The position numbers and the translations under genes are program-made. Below are positions 42,234-51,686 of a DNA stretch of 63,752 nucleotides, one piece after another. This DNA is from CAZPAV01 sp964584755 (GTDB lineage: Bacteria > Actinomycetota > Acidimicrobiia > Spongiisociales > UBA5794). Position 1 is the first letter of the stretch. Every line of letters starts with the position of its first letter. Below the pieces are notes generated by a model that saw only the letters and a program-made list of their open reading frames with translations, searched no databases and was not told where the DNA came from. The stretch is taken from NCBI GenBank assembly GCA_964584755.1, contig CAZPAV010000010.1, positions 1 to 63,752 on the forward strand, read 5' to 3'.

Positions 42234-43054
42234 GCACCGCGACGCTCTCCGGACGGGTCACCCCCCTGCAGGGTCTGCGTCACACCGCGGTCATCACGAG
42301 GCGCAACCTCCTGCGCAACCTCCGTCTGCCGCAGCTCCTCCTCTTCGCCACCGTGCAGCCGGTCATGTTCCTCGTCCTCTTCAACTACGTCTTCGGCGGA
42401 GCGATCGGCCTGGCGCTCCCGGCGGCGGCCGGTGGCCGGTACATCAACTGGCTCATCCCGGGCCTCCTCGTCCAGGTCGCCGTCTTCGGATCGGGCCAGA
42501 CCGCCATCGGGCTCACCGAGGACCTCGCCGGGGGGGTCATCGATCGCTTCCGATCCCTGCCCATCGCCCGCTCCGCCGTCCTCGCCGGCCGGACCCTCGC
42601 CGACCTCCTTCGGAGCGCCTTCGTCATCTCCCTCATGCTCGTCATCGGGTTCCTCATCGGGTTCCGCTACCAGACGAGCGTCCTCGGCCTCCTCGGTGGC
42701 CTCGCCCTCACCCTCGCCTTCGCCTACGCCCTCTCCTGGGTGATGGCGACGATCGGCCTCCTCGTGAAGAACCCCGAGGCCACGCAGTCGGCGGTGTTCC
42801 TCCCCGTCTTCCCCCTCGTGTTCGCCAGCTCGGTCTTCGTACCCACCCAGACGATGCCCGCCTGGCTCCGGGCGTTCGCCGATCACCAGCCGATCACGGT
42901 GCTCACGAACGCCATCCGGGGCCTCGTCCTCGGCGCCGGCGCTCTCCCGACCGGGACCTCCCTGTCGGGCACGGTCGCGCTCTCCCTGGTGTGGATCGCG
43001 GGCATCGTCGTCGTGGCGGTCCCCGTGGCGGTTCGGGCCTACCGCAGGGTGTGA
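42230..43054 (+). CDS. ABC-2 type permease (DrrB-like)
   Basis: 274 residues, six predicted membrane helices, with the ABC-2 signature FPLVFASSVFVPTQTMP (EAA-like coupling region near residue 190-210). Coupled to the ATPase gene by ATGA overlap. Together they form a half-size daunorubicin-type exporter of the usual 2+2 arrangement. Convergent with the GGDEF-EAL gene. Confidence 0.93.
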   Translation: MSTATLSGRVTPLQGLRHTAVITRRNLLRNLRLPQLLLFATVQPVMFLVLFNYVFGGAIGLALPAAAGGRYINWLIPGLLVQVAVFGSGQTAIGLTEDLAGGVIDRFRSLPIARSAVLAGRTLADLLRSAFVISLMLVIGFLIGFRYQTSVLGLLGGLALTLAFAYALSWVMATIGLLVKNPEATQSAVFLPVFPLVFASSVFVPTQTMPAWLRAFADHQPITVLTNAIRGLVLGAGALPTGTSLSGTVALSLVWIAGIVVVAVPVAVRAYRRV

Positions 43055-43070
43055 CGGCGACCCCAGGGGG

Positions 43071-45689
43071 TCAGCCCGAGACCGCCTCCGGCCGGGGAAC
43101 GGTCGTCCCGGGTCGCGGCCGGAGGCGGGGACCGGTGGGCAGCAGCCTCGTGCCGGAGGCGAGGGCGCGCAGCAGCGTCTCCACCTCTGCCGGGGGCATG
43201 GGCCGGGCGAAGAGGAACCCCTGACCGAGGGGACAGCCGAGCTCGCGGAGGAGGTGGAGCTGCTCCCGCGTCTCGATGCCCTCGGCGATGGTGTCGAGGC
43301 CGAGGGCGTCACCGATCTCGACGACCATACGGGTGAGCGGGGACGCCTCGCGCCCGCTCAGCCGCTCGATGAAGGAGCGGTCGATCTTCACGATGTCGAT
43401 GGGGAGCCGCTCGAGGTAGGCGAGGGAGGAGTAGCCGGTCCCGAAGTCGTCGAGGGCGATCCTCGTCCCGAGGTCCCGCAGACCCTCGAGGACGTCGGCG
43501 AAGGGCTGCATGGAGAGGTTCTCCGTGATCTCGACGACGAGCGCGCGGGCGTCGAGGCCGGCTTCCGCCACGGCGGCGCCCACCTGGGCGACGACGTCGG
43601 GCTCGGCGAGCTCCCGGGGCGAGAGGTTCACCGACACGAAGAAGTCGGGGCCGACGAGGTTCCGGCACCACCGTTCCGCCTGATGGCAGGCCTCTCGGAG
43701 GACCCGGCGACCGAGGGGGACGATGAGCCCCGTGTCCTCGGCCACGGGGATGAACTCGTCCGGTGGGACGAGCCCCCGCTCGGGGTGGCGCCACCGCACG
43801 AGCGCCTCCAGGCCGGCGAGCTCGCCCGTGGCGAGACGCACCACCGGCTGGTAGTGGAGCACCAGCTCGTCCGACGCGATGGCCCGCTCCAGCTCGGTCC
43901 GCACGGCGACGCCGCGTGCGAAGGAGGCCCCGATGCCCGCCTCGAACACACGGTAGGAGCCCTTGCGATGGCCCTTGGCGGCGTACATCGCCTGGTCGGC
44001 CTGGCGCATGAGCTCGTCGGGGTCCTGGCCGGGTTCGACGAGCGCGATGCCGAGGCTCGCCTGTGTCGTGACCTGCCGGTGGAACACCGGGAACGGCTTG
44101 CGGAGGGATTCGGTGATGCGCTCGGCGACCCGGGTGACGTCCTCCGGGTCGGAGAGGTGCTCGAGGAGGACGGCGAACTCGTCGCCACCCAGCCGGGCGA
44201 CGGTGTCGTGCGGACGGCAGGCGGAGAGGAGCCGTTGGGCGACGGCCACGAGCAGCTCGTCTCCGGCCTGATGGCCGAGCGTGTCGTTGACGGCCTTGAA
44301 GTCGTCGAGATCGAGGAACATCACCGCGGCCTGTTGCTCTCCGGCGTCGACGGCGGTGATCGCCTCGGCGAGCTTCTGACGCAGGAGCGTCCGATTCGCC
44401 AGGCCGGTCAGGGTGTCGTGGAGCGCCCGGTGCTGGAGATCCTCCTTGAGGCGGGTGAGCTGCGCCAGGGAGTCCTCGAGGCGCCCGTTCTCCAGCGAGA
44501 CGCTCACCTGGCTCGCGAGCGTCTCGAGGAAGCGGAGGTCGCCGGTGGTGAAGGTGCGGACGTCGCCGAGGGGCTCCTGGACGAGCATCACACCGTTGAT
44601 CCCCTCGGGCGCGGCGACGGGCGCCACCATGGCGTCGCGAGGGTTCTTGCGACGGCGGGGCCGACCCGAAGGGTCGTGGAGGAGAAGACGTGCCCGTCCG
44701 GTCCGGAGCGTCTCGCCCCAGGGCTCGTCGCTGGCGACGGCCGGCGCGACCGGCTCCATGGAGCTGCGGAGGTCGCCGGGACCGGCGACGGTGCGGTAGC
44801 CGGTACCGGCCGCGTCCTCGGGGAAGATGAGGATCTCGGCACGTTCGGCGTCGAACATGGAGCGGGCCTGCTCGACGGCGGCGAGGAGCGCCGCCTCGAT
44901 CTGTGGCGAGCGGTGCAGGGCCCGTGTCGCCTCGTACAACGAACGGAGGCGGCGGTGCTCCTGCTGCTGGGTGACGTAGGCGCGGTAGGAGAGGAAGAGG
45001 ACGATGGGGGGGACCGCGGCGGCCCAGACCGTGCCCGGCTGGGTCCAGACCACCGTCACCGCGACGAGCCCCATGCTGGCGTTCATCACCGCCGCGATGG
45101 CGCCGAGCTCGAGGACCCTCCGCTGCTCGGTCCGGTCGATGCGACCTCCGGAGAGGTGGATCGCCGCGTTGATGAGGATGTTGGCGATCACGACCGCCAT
45201 CTCCATCGCTGCGAGCGCACCGATCCAGCCCGCGGGACCGAGCGGGTCTCCCGCTCCGAGGACGGTGCGGAACACGACGATGGCGACGATGGATTGGAGC
45301 GTGAACTGGCTGAGGTTGAAGGCGAGCTTGACGGGGGTCTGACGCCGGTTGATTCCGAGCGCGAGGGCGTTCCCGAGGAGCTGCGCGCCCACGAGGCCGA
45401 CGGGGGAGGTGAAGAAGAGACCGAGGACGAGGGGGACCTCGCTCATGGAGAAGGAGTGGGCGTCGCGTCGGAACTGGAGGTGAACGACCGTTACCTCGGC
45501 CAGATAGACGAGGGGGACGAACAGCCACGGGGAGAAGTGGCGCGGCGTGTCGAGAGACGGCAGGTCGCGGATCGTCCAGGCGAGCGCCACGGCCACGACG
45601 GCGACTCCGGTCGTGAGGGCCCACACGCGACCCCGACCGCGTAGCGGCCGGGTCGGGGGAGTGGGCTCCTCGGGGCGGCGTTCGCTCAC
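43071..45689 (-). CDS. Membrane GAF-GGDEF-EAL cyclic di-GMP protein
   Basis: 872 residues from a GTG with GGGAGG upstream. About seven or eight N-terminal membrane helices (residues 25-250) form a MASE-like sensor, followed by a GAF domain (about 275-430). The diguanylate cyclase domain carries an intact RLGGDEF (GGDEF at 501-505), and the phosphodiesterase domain an intact EAL (near 628) with DDFGTGYSS and the IAEGIET segment. Both activities are possible. It lies 37 bases downstream of the protease stop on the same strand, so it is probably co-transcribed. The BldD-like regulator at 3058 is a conceivable downstream reader of the messenger. Confidence 0.93.
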   Translation of the reverse strand: MSERRPEEPTPPTRPLRGRGRVWALTTGVAVVAVALAWTIRDLPSLDTPRHFSPWLFVPLVYLAEVTVVHLQFRRDAHSFSMSEVPLVLGLFFTSPVGLVGAQLLGNALALGINRRQTPVKLAFNLSQFTLQSIVAIVVFRTVLGAGDPLGPAGWIGALAAMEMAVVIANILINAAIHLSGGRIDRTEQRRVLELGAIAAVMNASMGLVAVTVVWTQPGTVWAAAVPPIVLFLSYRAYVTQQQEHRRLRSLYEATRALHRSPQIEAALLAAVEQARSMFDAERAEILIFPEDAAGTGYRTVAGPGDLRSSMEPVAPAVASDEPWGETLRTGRARLLLHDPSGRPRRRKNPRDAMVAPVAAPEGINGVMLVQEPLGDVRTFTTGDLRFLETLASQVSVSLENGRLEDSLAQLTRLKEDLQHRALHDTLTGLANRTLLRQKLAEAITAVDAGEQQAAVMFLDLDDFKAVNDTLGHQAGDELLVAVAQRLLSACRPHDTVARLGGDEFAVLLEHLSDPEDVTRVAERITESLRKPFPVFHRQVTTQASLGIALVEPGQDPDELMRQADQAMYAAKGHRKGSYRVFEAGIGASFARGVAVRTELERAIASDELVLHYQPVVRLATGELAGLEALVRWRHPERGLVPPDEFIPVAEDTGLIVPLGRRVLREACHQAERWCRNLVGPDFFVSVNLSPRELAEPDVVAQVGAAVAEAGLDARALVVEITENLSMQPFADVLEGLRDLGTRIALDDFGTGYSSLAYLERLPIDIVKIDRSFIERLSGREASPLTRMVVEIGDALGLDTIAEGIETREQLHLLRELGCPLGQGFLFARPMPPAEVETLLRALASGTRLLPTGPRLRPRPGTTVPRPEAVSG

Positions 45690-45726
45690 CGTCCTCCCTC
45701 CGCGGGCGTGCCGCCGGTGACGGGGG

Positions 45727-47596
45727 TCAGTTCCCCCACACGGACGACCAGGAGGCGCCGGACCAGGAGGCGCCGCTCCAGGAGGCGCCGCTCCAGGAGG
45801 CGCCGCTCCAGGAGGCGCCGNNNNNNNNNNNNNNNNNNNNNNNNNNNNNNNNNNNNNNNNNNNNNNNNNNNNNNNNNNNNNNNNNNNNNNNNNNNNNNNN
45901 NNNNNNNNNNNNNNNNNNNNGACCAGGAGGCGCCCGACCAGGAGGCGCCGCTCCAGGAGGCCCCGTTCCAGGTACCGCCGTTCCAGGAGGCGCCGGACCA
46001 GGAGGCGCCCGACCACGAGGCCCCGTCCCACGGGTTCCCGAAGATGTCCTGTTCTCCGACGAGCGCCACGCCGTCGCGGATCACGTGGAAGGACCCGCGG
46101 GCCGCCTCGAGGGATCCGACGCCGGTGGCCGGCTCCCAGGTCTGGACGACGTCGGGCGTCGGCGCTCCGAACGCGGCGCCGAGGTCGATGATCCCGGCAC
46201 CCTGGCACGAGGAGGAGGTGCCGCGCAAGGGACGGGCCGTGGCCATGAGCAGCGCCTTCACCTGGTCGGGGGTGAGATCGGGACGCTGCTGGAGGATGAG
46301 CGCCACCGCGCCGGAGACGACCGCCGCGGCCTGAGACGTTCCGGTTCCCCTGAAGAACCGATCACCCACCGCGGCGCCGGGGAAGCTCACGTCGGCGAAG
46401 GAGCCGGGGACCCGCAGGCTCACGATCGACTGGCCGGGGGCGAGCACGTCGACCGTCCGGTCGCCGGAGCCGCAGTTGGAGAAGGCGGGGATCACGTCGT
46501 CGGAGGTGCGACGCGTGCCCTTGGCGTCATCGGCACCGACCGCGATGACGAAGGGGTCGTACGCCGGGTCCCGCAGTGGATGCGCGTTCCCGTCGTTCCC
46601 GCCGGCGACGACCACCACGATGCCCTTGCGCCACGCCATCTCGACCGCGTAGGCGAGTGGGTCGATCCGGTAGTCCTGGGTACCGTCCGTCCCGAAGGCG
46701 AGGTTGATGACCCGGATGTTCATGCCGTGGTCGTTGCGATGCTGCACCACCCAGTCGATCGCCGCGATGACCTGCGAGACGTCCGCGGCCCCGGTCGCGT
46801 CGGCCACCTTCACGTTGAGGATCCTCGCCCCGGGAGCGACCCCCACGAAGTACCGGTCGAGGTCCTTGCGCTTGGGGTGGCGGGGGAGGTGCCGATCCCG
46901 CCCGGCGATGATGCCGGCGAGGTGCGTCCCGTGGCCGTACAGATCGAGGTAGCGGAGCGCCTCGGACTGGGAGTCGAAGGAGAGGTCCGGGCCGTTGACG
47001 ACCTTCCCCCGAGTCGTCAGCCCGGCGACCGGCGCCACGCCGGAGTCGATCAGCGCCACCCCGATGCCTGCGCCGGTGAAGCCCCGCTTCCAGTACGTCG
47101 TCGCCCGCAGGACCTCGGCGTCGATCCTCACCAGGGATCCGGCGTCGATGGAACGGTCGTCCTCCTCGGGCCAGGGACGGGGGCGCTCCTTCGCGCGGTC
47201 CCGCCTCTCATCGTCGGAGCGCCGGCGGTCGGCGGCGTCGGCCGCGGTGTCCCCGGCGAGATGGAGCTCACTGTCGCGGGTGACGGAGCGGACCCCGGGC
47301 CCGGAGGCGAGGGCGACGACGGCGCTCTCGGGGAGGGAGGCGACGAACCCGTCGATGATCGCGAGCTCTCTCGTGACCTCACCGCCGAGGCGTTCGACGA
47401 GCTCCTCGGGCGCGTCGCCCGCGCCGGGGAGCTCACGGACGATGACCGTGATACGGGCGTCGTCGGAGCGGTTCGCGGCCGCCGCGGGCCGGGCGCCGAG
47501 GGCGACCGGGCCCACGAGGGCGAACGCGACGGACAGGGCGAGAACGCGGCGGACGCCGCCGCCGCGAACGTCGGCGAGGAAGGACGTGCTCATCAT
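45727..47596 (-). CDS. Secreted subtilisin-like serine protease with GASWS repeats (interrupted by assembly gap)
   Basis: A signal peptide (about 1-40, ending ARPAAAA) and an I9-type inhibitor region precede the S8 domain. The triad is Asp184 (ALIDSG), His222 (GHGTHLAG) and Ser421 (GTGTSQAAA). The C-terminus is a run of five-residue GASWS repeats. 100 N interrupt it; on both sides the repeat continues. TGG TC before the gap and C GGC after it rejoin as a Ser codon if the true gap is a multiple of 3. In that frame the protein ends SWSSVWGN at TGA 45727-45729. The 100-N placeholder shifts the apparent frame, so translations reaching 45686 through it are artefacts. Confidence 0.88.
45745..46025 (-). 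repeat. 15-bp tandem repeat encoding GASWS, containing scaffold gap
   Basis: Copies of a 15-base unit (GGCGCCTCCTGGAGC or close variants with TCC, AAC) run from 46025 to 45745 on the minus strand. The 100 N at 45821-45920 mark an unresolved copy number: short-read assembly would collapse here. Visible copies: about seven before and five after the gap. Confidence 0.9.
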
Positions 47597-47684
47597 GGGG
47601 CGACTCTCTCTGGACGGCTACCGATATCATCGGCAGGAGGCGGGGCGATTCTTGAGTCGACGCGGCGGCCGGCTCGGGGTCCGC

Positions 47685-48416
47685 TCAGGAGGCGGACGGC
47701 CCTTCCTGTCGCGGCCGGTGCCCCAGGACCCGCAGGTACTCGCGGTCGCCCTGGAGCGCGAGGCGCCGGCGGAGGACCACGTTGTCGGTGGCCTGACTGG
47801 CGTGACAGGCGATCGCGGCGAGCTGACGGGTGCGATCGACGTGCAGCGCGAGGTCGAGCTCGCCGTCGTCTCGACCCACGAAGCCCGTGCCGAGCTCGGC
47901 GTTGAGGGCTTCGGCGATCGCGGCGGGAAGCGCCCAGGCGAGGACGGGGACGGCGCGGGGGAGCGCGGCGGCGAGTGTGGCTCGGGTGGCCTGGTCATGA
48001 TCGGGGTGGCCGCTCACCCCACCCTCGTCGAAGACGAGGAAGGTGTCGACGCCGCCGGCGGCGCCGGCGACCTCGGCGGCGAGGACCTCGAGGGGGAGGG
48101 AGGCGAGGCCGCCGTCGGGATGGTCGAGGAGGTCGACCTGGCGGACTCCCAGCACCTCCGCGGCGGCGCGCAGCTCCGCGGCGCGGACGGCGGCGAGATC
48201 GGCACCGCCGGTCCCCAGCGTCGACGCCTCTCCATGGGTGAGGCACAGCACACGGGTCTCGGTCCCGGCGTCCGCGAAGGCGGCGAGGACGGCCCCCAGG
48301 CCGAAGGACTCGTCGTCGGGGTGGGCGCAGACGGCGAGTAGGCGTCGCGCGGGAGGGAGCGTCGGATCCACGGGGGCCGGCCCTCGTGGAGGCACGGGGG
48401 GTGTGGCGGTGCTCAT
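47685..48416 (-). CDS. PIG-L/LmbE family deacetylase
   Basis: 243 residues. Zinc-dependent deacetylase fold with the metal-binding AHPDDE near residues 31-36 and HPDHDQ near 141. Relatives include MshB and Mca (mycothiol) and GlcNAc-PI de-N-acetylases. This copy is shorter than MshB and the substrate is not evident. Followed by no gene on its strand until the protease; upstream lies the DsrE-like gene 19 bases away, so the two may form an operon. Confidence 0.9.
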   Translation of the reverse strand: MSTATPPVPPRGPAPVDPTLPPARRLLAVCAHPDDESFGLGAVLAAFADAGTETRVLCLTHGEASTLGTGGADLAAVRAAELRAAAEVLGVRQVDLLDHPDGGLASLPLEVLAAEVAGAAGGVDTFLVFDEGGVSGHPDHDQATRATLAAALPRAVPVLAWALPAAIAEALNAELGTGFVGRDDGELDLALHVDRTRQLAAIACHASQATDNVVLRRRLALQGDREYLRVLGHRPRQEGPSAS

Positions 48417-48435
48417 CGGCGTCGGTATCGGGGCA

Positions 48436-48786
48436 TCAGAACGTCACCACCCGGTCCGCCGCCAGGGTCCAGTCGGCGAGCTCCGCCATGGTGGAGCGCC
48501 GTACCCCCTCCACGAGCATCGTCTCGGCGATGCCGCGGGCGTCGAGGCAGGTCCCGCAGCAGCCGACCCGTCCCCCCCGGCGCACGACGGAGCTCACCAT
48601 CCGCTCGAGGTCGTAGTACCCCTTGGGGACCCGTTGCCCGGCGACGGCGCAGCCGACGGCGTCGCCGATGAGGAAGACCGCGACGCCGCTCTCCTCGCGA
48701 CGGACGAGCTCCCGGGCGAGACGGAGGGCGTTGTAGGCCCGCTCCGTGCCGTACGGGGGGTCGTTGACGATCACGAGCACGTTCAT
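48436..48786 (-). CDS. DsrE/DsrF-like sulfur-relay protein
   Basis: 116 residues from the ATG at 48786 with GGAGGGAGA upstream; the long frame upstream belongs to the ABC ATPase's shadow. DsrE fold starting MNVLVIVNDPPYGTERAYNAL, with a Cys cluster VGCCGTCLDARG near residue 77 that could carry persulfide. Such proteins handle sulfur transfer or are annotated as DUF1791-like. The neighbouring PIG-L deacetylase may hint at thiol metabolism, but this is weak. Confidence 0.85.
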   Translation of the reverse strand: MNVLVIVNDPPYGTERAYNALRLARELVRREESGVAVFLIGDAVGCAVAGQRVPKGYYDLERMVSSVVRRGGRVGCCGTCLDARGIAETMLVEGVRRSTMAELADWTLAADRVVTF

Positions 48787-48814
48787 GGTCTCCCTCCTCG
48801 CTGGCGGTGCCGGA

Positions 48815-48865
48815 GGCACACGATCATTCCATATTCCATGGATAACGAGAATACACGGATCGCGC
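48815..48865 (-). promoter_or_regulatory. AT-rich upstream region of the DsrE-like gene
   Basis: An isolated AT-rich block with the palindromic core TCCATGGA (48835-48842) and repeated ATTCCAT (48827 and 48834 vicinity). Probably holds the promoter of the DsrE/PIG-L pair and perhaps a repressor site. No confident -35/-10 pair. Confidence 0.3.
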
Positions 48866-48908
48866 CGTACCGTCGTCCCGGTCCGGGTCCGTCGCGGGTC
48901 GCGTCGCC

Positions 48909-49865
48909 TCAGGGGGTCTCGGAGGCGGCCGCCACCGCGGCGAAGCACTCGACGCGACGGCCCTCGGGGAGGAGCTCCAGGGTGGGCGCCTCTCGACGAC
49001 AGCGATCGTGGACGAGGGGGCAGCGGTCCTGGAAGGAACAGCCGACGGGGAGCTCGCGGGGGCTCGGTGTCTCCCCGGGGAGCACGATCCGCTCCCGCCG
49101 CTCGTCGGGATCGAGCGACGGCACCGCGGAGAGGAGCGCCGCCGTGTACGGATGGCGGGGATCCTCGAAGATCGCCTCGGTGGAGGCGATCTCCACGATC
49201 CGACCCAGATACATGACCGCCACCCGATGTGCGATGCGCCGCACCGTCGACAGGTCGTGGCTGATGAACAGGTAGGCGACGCCACGAGCATCCTGGATCG
49301 ACCGCAGGTGGGCCACCACCCGGCCCCGCACCGACTGGTCGAGACTCGAGGTGGGCTCGTCGAGGACGACGAGCTCCGGATCGGGCATCAAGGCCCGTGC
49401 GATCGCCACCCTCTGCTGCTGGCCGCCCGAGAGCTCGCCGGTGCGGCGCGAGCGGTACTCGGCACCGAGCCCCACCATCCCGAGGACCTCGTCGATCTTC
49501 CGGTCGACCTCCTCGCGGGGCACGCCCGCCAGCAGGCGGGGCGGCTCGGCGAGCGTGGCGGAGACGCGGAAGCGGCGATTGAGCGACTGGGCGGGATGCT
49601 GGAACACCATCTGGATGCGGCGCCGGTACGCCGGGTCGGAGAGCTTCCCGTCGAGGGGCTCCCCGTCGAAGAGGATGGTGCCGCCGCTGGGGACGTCGAG
49701 ACCCACCACGATGCGCCCGAGGGTGGTCTTGCCGCACCCCGACTCCCCGACCAGCCCCAGCGTCTCCCCCGCGTCGATGGCGAGATCGACGCCGCGCACC
49801 GCCGGGACCGCGGTCTTTCCCCGGCCGTACGTCTTGTGCAGGTCCTGGATCTCAAGGAGAGGCAA
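48909..49865 (-). CDS. Oligopeptide-type ABC importer ATPase (OppF/DppF)
   Basis: 318 residues from a TTG at 49865 (GGGAG about 6 bases upstream) that overlaps the preceding gene. Walker A GESGCGKTT, signature LSGGQQQRVAIARAL, Walker B LVVLDEPTSSLD. The C-terminal oligopeptide/dipeptide extension has a Cys-rich segment (CSFQDRCPLVHDRC) typical of OppF. Last gene of the importer. Confidence 0.93.
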   Translation of the reverse strand: MPLLEIQDLHKTYGRGKTAVPAVRGVDLAIDAGETLGLVGESGCGKTTLGRIVVGLDVPSGGTILFDGEPLDGKLSDPAYRRRIQMVFQHPAQSLNRRFRVSATLAEPPRLLAGVPREEVDRKIDEVLGMVGLGAEYRSRRTGELSGGQQQRVAIARALMPDPELVVLDEPTSSLDQSVRGRVVAHLRSIQDARGVAYLFISHDLSTVRRIAHRVAVMYLGRIVEIASTEAIFEDPRHPYTAALLSAVPSLDPDERRERIVLPGETPSPRELPVGCSFQDRCPLVHDRCRREAPTLELLPEGRRVECFAAVAAASETP

Positions 49866-50802
49866 TCTCGGCTCCCAGATCGGAGAGGAAACAGGCGGCG
49901 TGTCGGCCCGGAGCGACCTCGACGAGCGGGGGGAACCGCCCGCAGGCGGCGAAGGCCCGGGGGCAGCGATGCGCGAAGCGGCAGCCGCCCAGGGTGAAGT
50001 CGACGCCCTTCTCCGCGACCGCGGGGTCGGGCTCCTCCCGAACCGCGTCGAGGAGGAACCTCGTGTAGGGGTGGACGGCGTGGTGGAAGACCGCGTCGGT
50101 GGCTCCGGTCTCCATCACCTGGCCGCCGTAGAGCACCGTCACCCGCTGGCACATCTCGGCCACCGCACCGAGGTCGTGGGTGATGAGGAGCACACCGCAT
50201 CCGGTCTCGGCCACGAGGGCCCTGATGAGATCGAAGATCTGGGCCTGGATCGTCACGTCGAGGGCGGTCGTGGGCTCGTCGGCGATGAGGATCCGGGGGC
50301 GGCACGCCAGCGCCATGGCGATCATGACCCGCTGGGCCATGCCTCCCGAGAGCTGGTGGGGGTACGCCCGTGCCACCCGCCGGGCGCCGGGGATCCCGAC
50401 GTGGCCGAGCATCTCGACGGCGACCTCCTGGGCCTGACGCCGCGGGATGCCCTGATTGAGTCGGAGGACCCGTGCGATCTGGCGCCCGACCCGCATCGTG
50501 GGGTTGAGCGCGGCGAGGGGCTGCTGGAAGATCATCGTCATCTCGCCGGCGGTGCGCCGAATGGTGTGGGTGTCGGAGAGGGCGAGTTGCCGGCCGGCGA
50601 GGACGACGCTGCCGCCGCGCAGCTCGATCCCGGCGGGGAGGATCCCCATGACCGCGAGCGCCGCCATCGTCTTGCCCGATCCGGACTCCCCGACGAGACC
50701 GACGATCTCCCCGGCGTCGACGTGGAACCCGACGTCGCGCAGGATGAGATCCGGGTCGTGTGCCACCCCGACGCGCAGGCCCGCGACCTCGAGCAGGCTC
50801 AC
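49852..50802 (-). CDS. Oligopeptide-type ABC importer ATPase (OppD/DppD)
   Basis: 316 residues from a GTG overlapping the permease stop. Walker A GESGSGKT, signature LSGGMAQRVMIAMAL, Walker B ILIADEPTTALD, and the Cys-containing C-terminal motif (CRFAHRCPRAFAAC). Pairs with the next ATPase to power the two permeases. Confidence 0.93.
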   Translation of the reverse strand: MSLLEVAGLRVGVAHDPDLILRDVGFHVDAGEIVGLVGESGSGKTMAALAVMGILPAGIELRGGSVVLAGRQLALSDTHTIRRTAGEMTMIFQQPLAALNPTMRVGRQIARVLRLNQGIPRRQAQEVAVEMLGHVGIPGARRVARAYPHQLSGGMAQRVMIAMALACRPRILIADEPTTALDVTIQAQIFDLIRALVAETGCGVLLITHDLGAVAEMCQRVTVLYGGQVMETGATDAVFHHAVHPYTRFLLDAVREEPDPAVAEKGVDFTLGGCRFAHRCPRAFAACGRFPPLVEVAPGRHAACFLSDLGAEIASP

Positions 50803-51686
50803 AGCTCGCTCCCGCCGAACTCGTCACCGATGAAGTGGAAGGCCATCACGGCCAGCACGATCATGCCGCCCGGGAAGAGGGCCGTCCACCACTGACCGGT
50901 GATGATCTCGGGCGCACCCTCGGCCACCATGACCCCCCACTCGGCGGTCGGGGGTCGGATCCCCACGCCGAGGAACGCCAGTCCAGCGACGGTGAGGATC
51001 GCCCAGCCGGCGACGAGCGTCGCCTGGACGAACGAGGGCCCGAGCGCGTTCGGCATGACGTGCCGGAACGCGATCCGCCACGGCCGGTTTCCGGCGAGGC
51101 GGGCCCCGTCCACGTACTCGAGCTCCCGCTCGGCGAGCACCTGGGCCCGGGTGAGACGGATGAAGTAGGGGACGAACGCCACCGTCACCGCGATCATGAC
51201 GTTGGGGATGCTGTTGGCGAGGGCGGCGACGAGGATGAGCGCCAGCACGAAGCCGGGGAAGGCGAGGAGGACGTCGGTGAGGCGCATGATGACCTCGTCG
51301 ACGATCCCGCCCCAGTACCCCGACACGATGCCGATCGCCGAGCCGACGACCATGGCGACGATGGCGATGGTGATGCCCACGACGAGGTCGAGGCGTGCCG
51401 AGAACACCGCACGGGCGAAGACGTCGCGTCCGAACTTGTCGGTCCCGAAGAGGTGGAGCAGCGAGGGCCCCAGGTGGGCCGCGCCGGGGTTCGTCCGGAG
51501 CGGGTCGGTGACGAACAGCGGACCGAGGGTGGCCAGGAGGAGGTAGAGGGTCAGGATGACCGCCCCGGTGACGAAGAGCGGCTTGCGTCGCAGCAGCGAG
51601 CCGCGGGGCGCGACCGCCGGGACGTCGGTCGTCTCCTCCCGCCGCGGATCACCCTCGGGGCGGCGTGCGAACCCTCCCGCGGTCAC
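50799..51686 (-). CDS. ABC importer permease, DppC/OppC type
   Basis: 295 residues. An N-terminal cytoplasmic extension, one membrane helix (LFVTGAVILTLYLLLATLG), then five in the binding-protein-dependent domain with the EAA loop YVDGARLAGNRPWRIAFRHV. GTG start overlaps the stop of the upstream permease (GTGA). Confidence 0.94.
   Translation of the reverse strand: MTAGGFARRPEGDPRREETTDVPAVAPRGSLLRRKPLFVTGAVILTLYLLLATLGPLFVTDPLRTNPGAAHLGPSLLHLFGTDKFGRDVFARAVFSARLDLVVGITIAIVAMVVGSAIGIVSGYWGGIVDEVIMRLTDVLLAFPGFVLALILVAALANSIPNVMIAVTVAFVPYFIRLTRAQVLAERELEYVDGARLAGNRPWRIAFRHVMPNALGPSFVQATLVAGWAILTVAGLAFLGVGIRPPTAEWGVMVAEGAPEIITGQWWTALFPGGMIVLAVMAFHFIGDEFGGSEL

Noticed and set aside
45745..46025. 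CRISPR-like array at the tandem repeats
   Set aside because: The 15-base units are contiguous, without spacers, and keep one reading frame (GASWS) at the end of a protease gene.
45686..46208. Arg/Leu-rich C-terminus of the protease and a merged protease/GGDEF reading frame through the N run
   Set aside because: Both arise only because 100 N shift the frame by one base; the repeat frame on both sides of the gap is consistent and ends at 45727.
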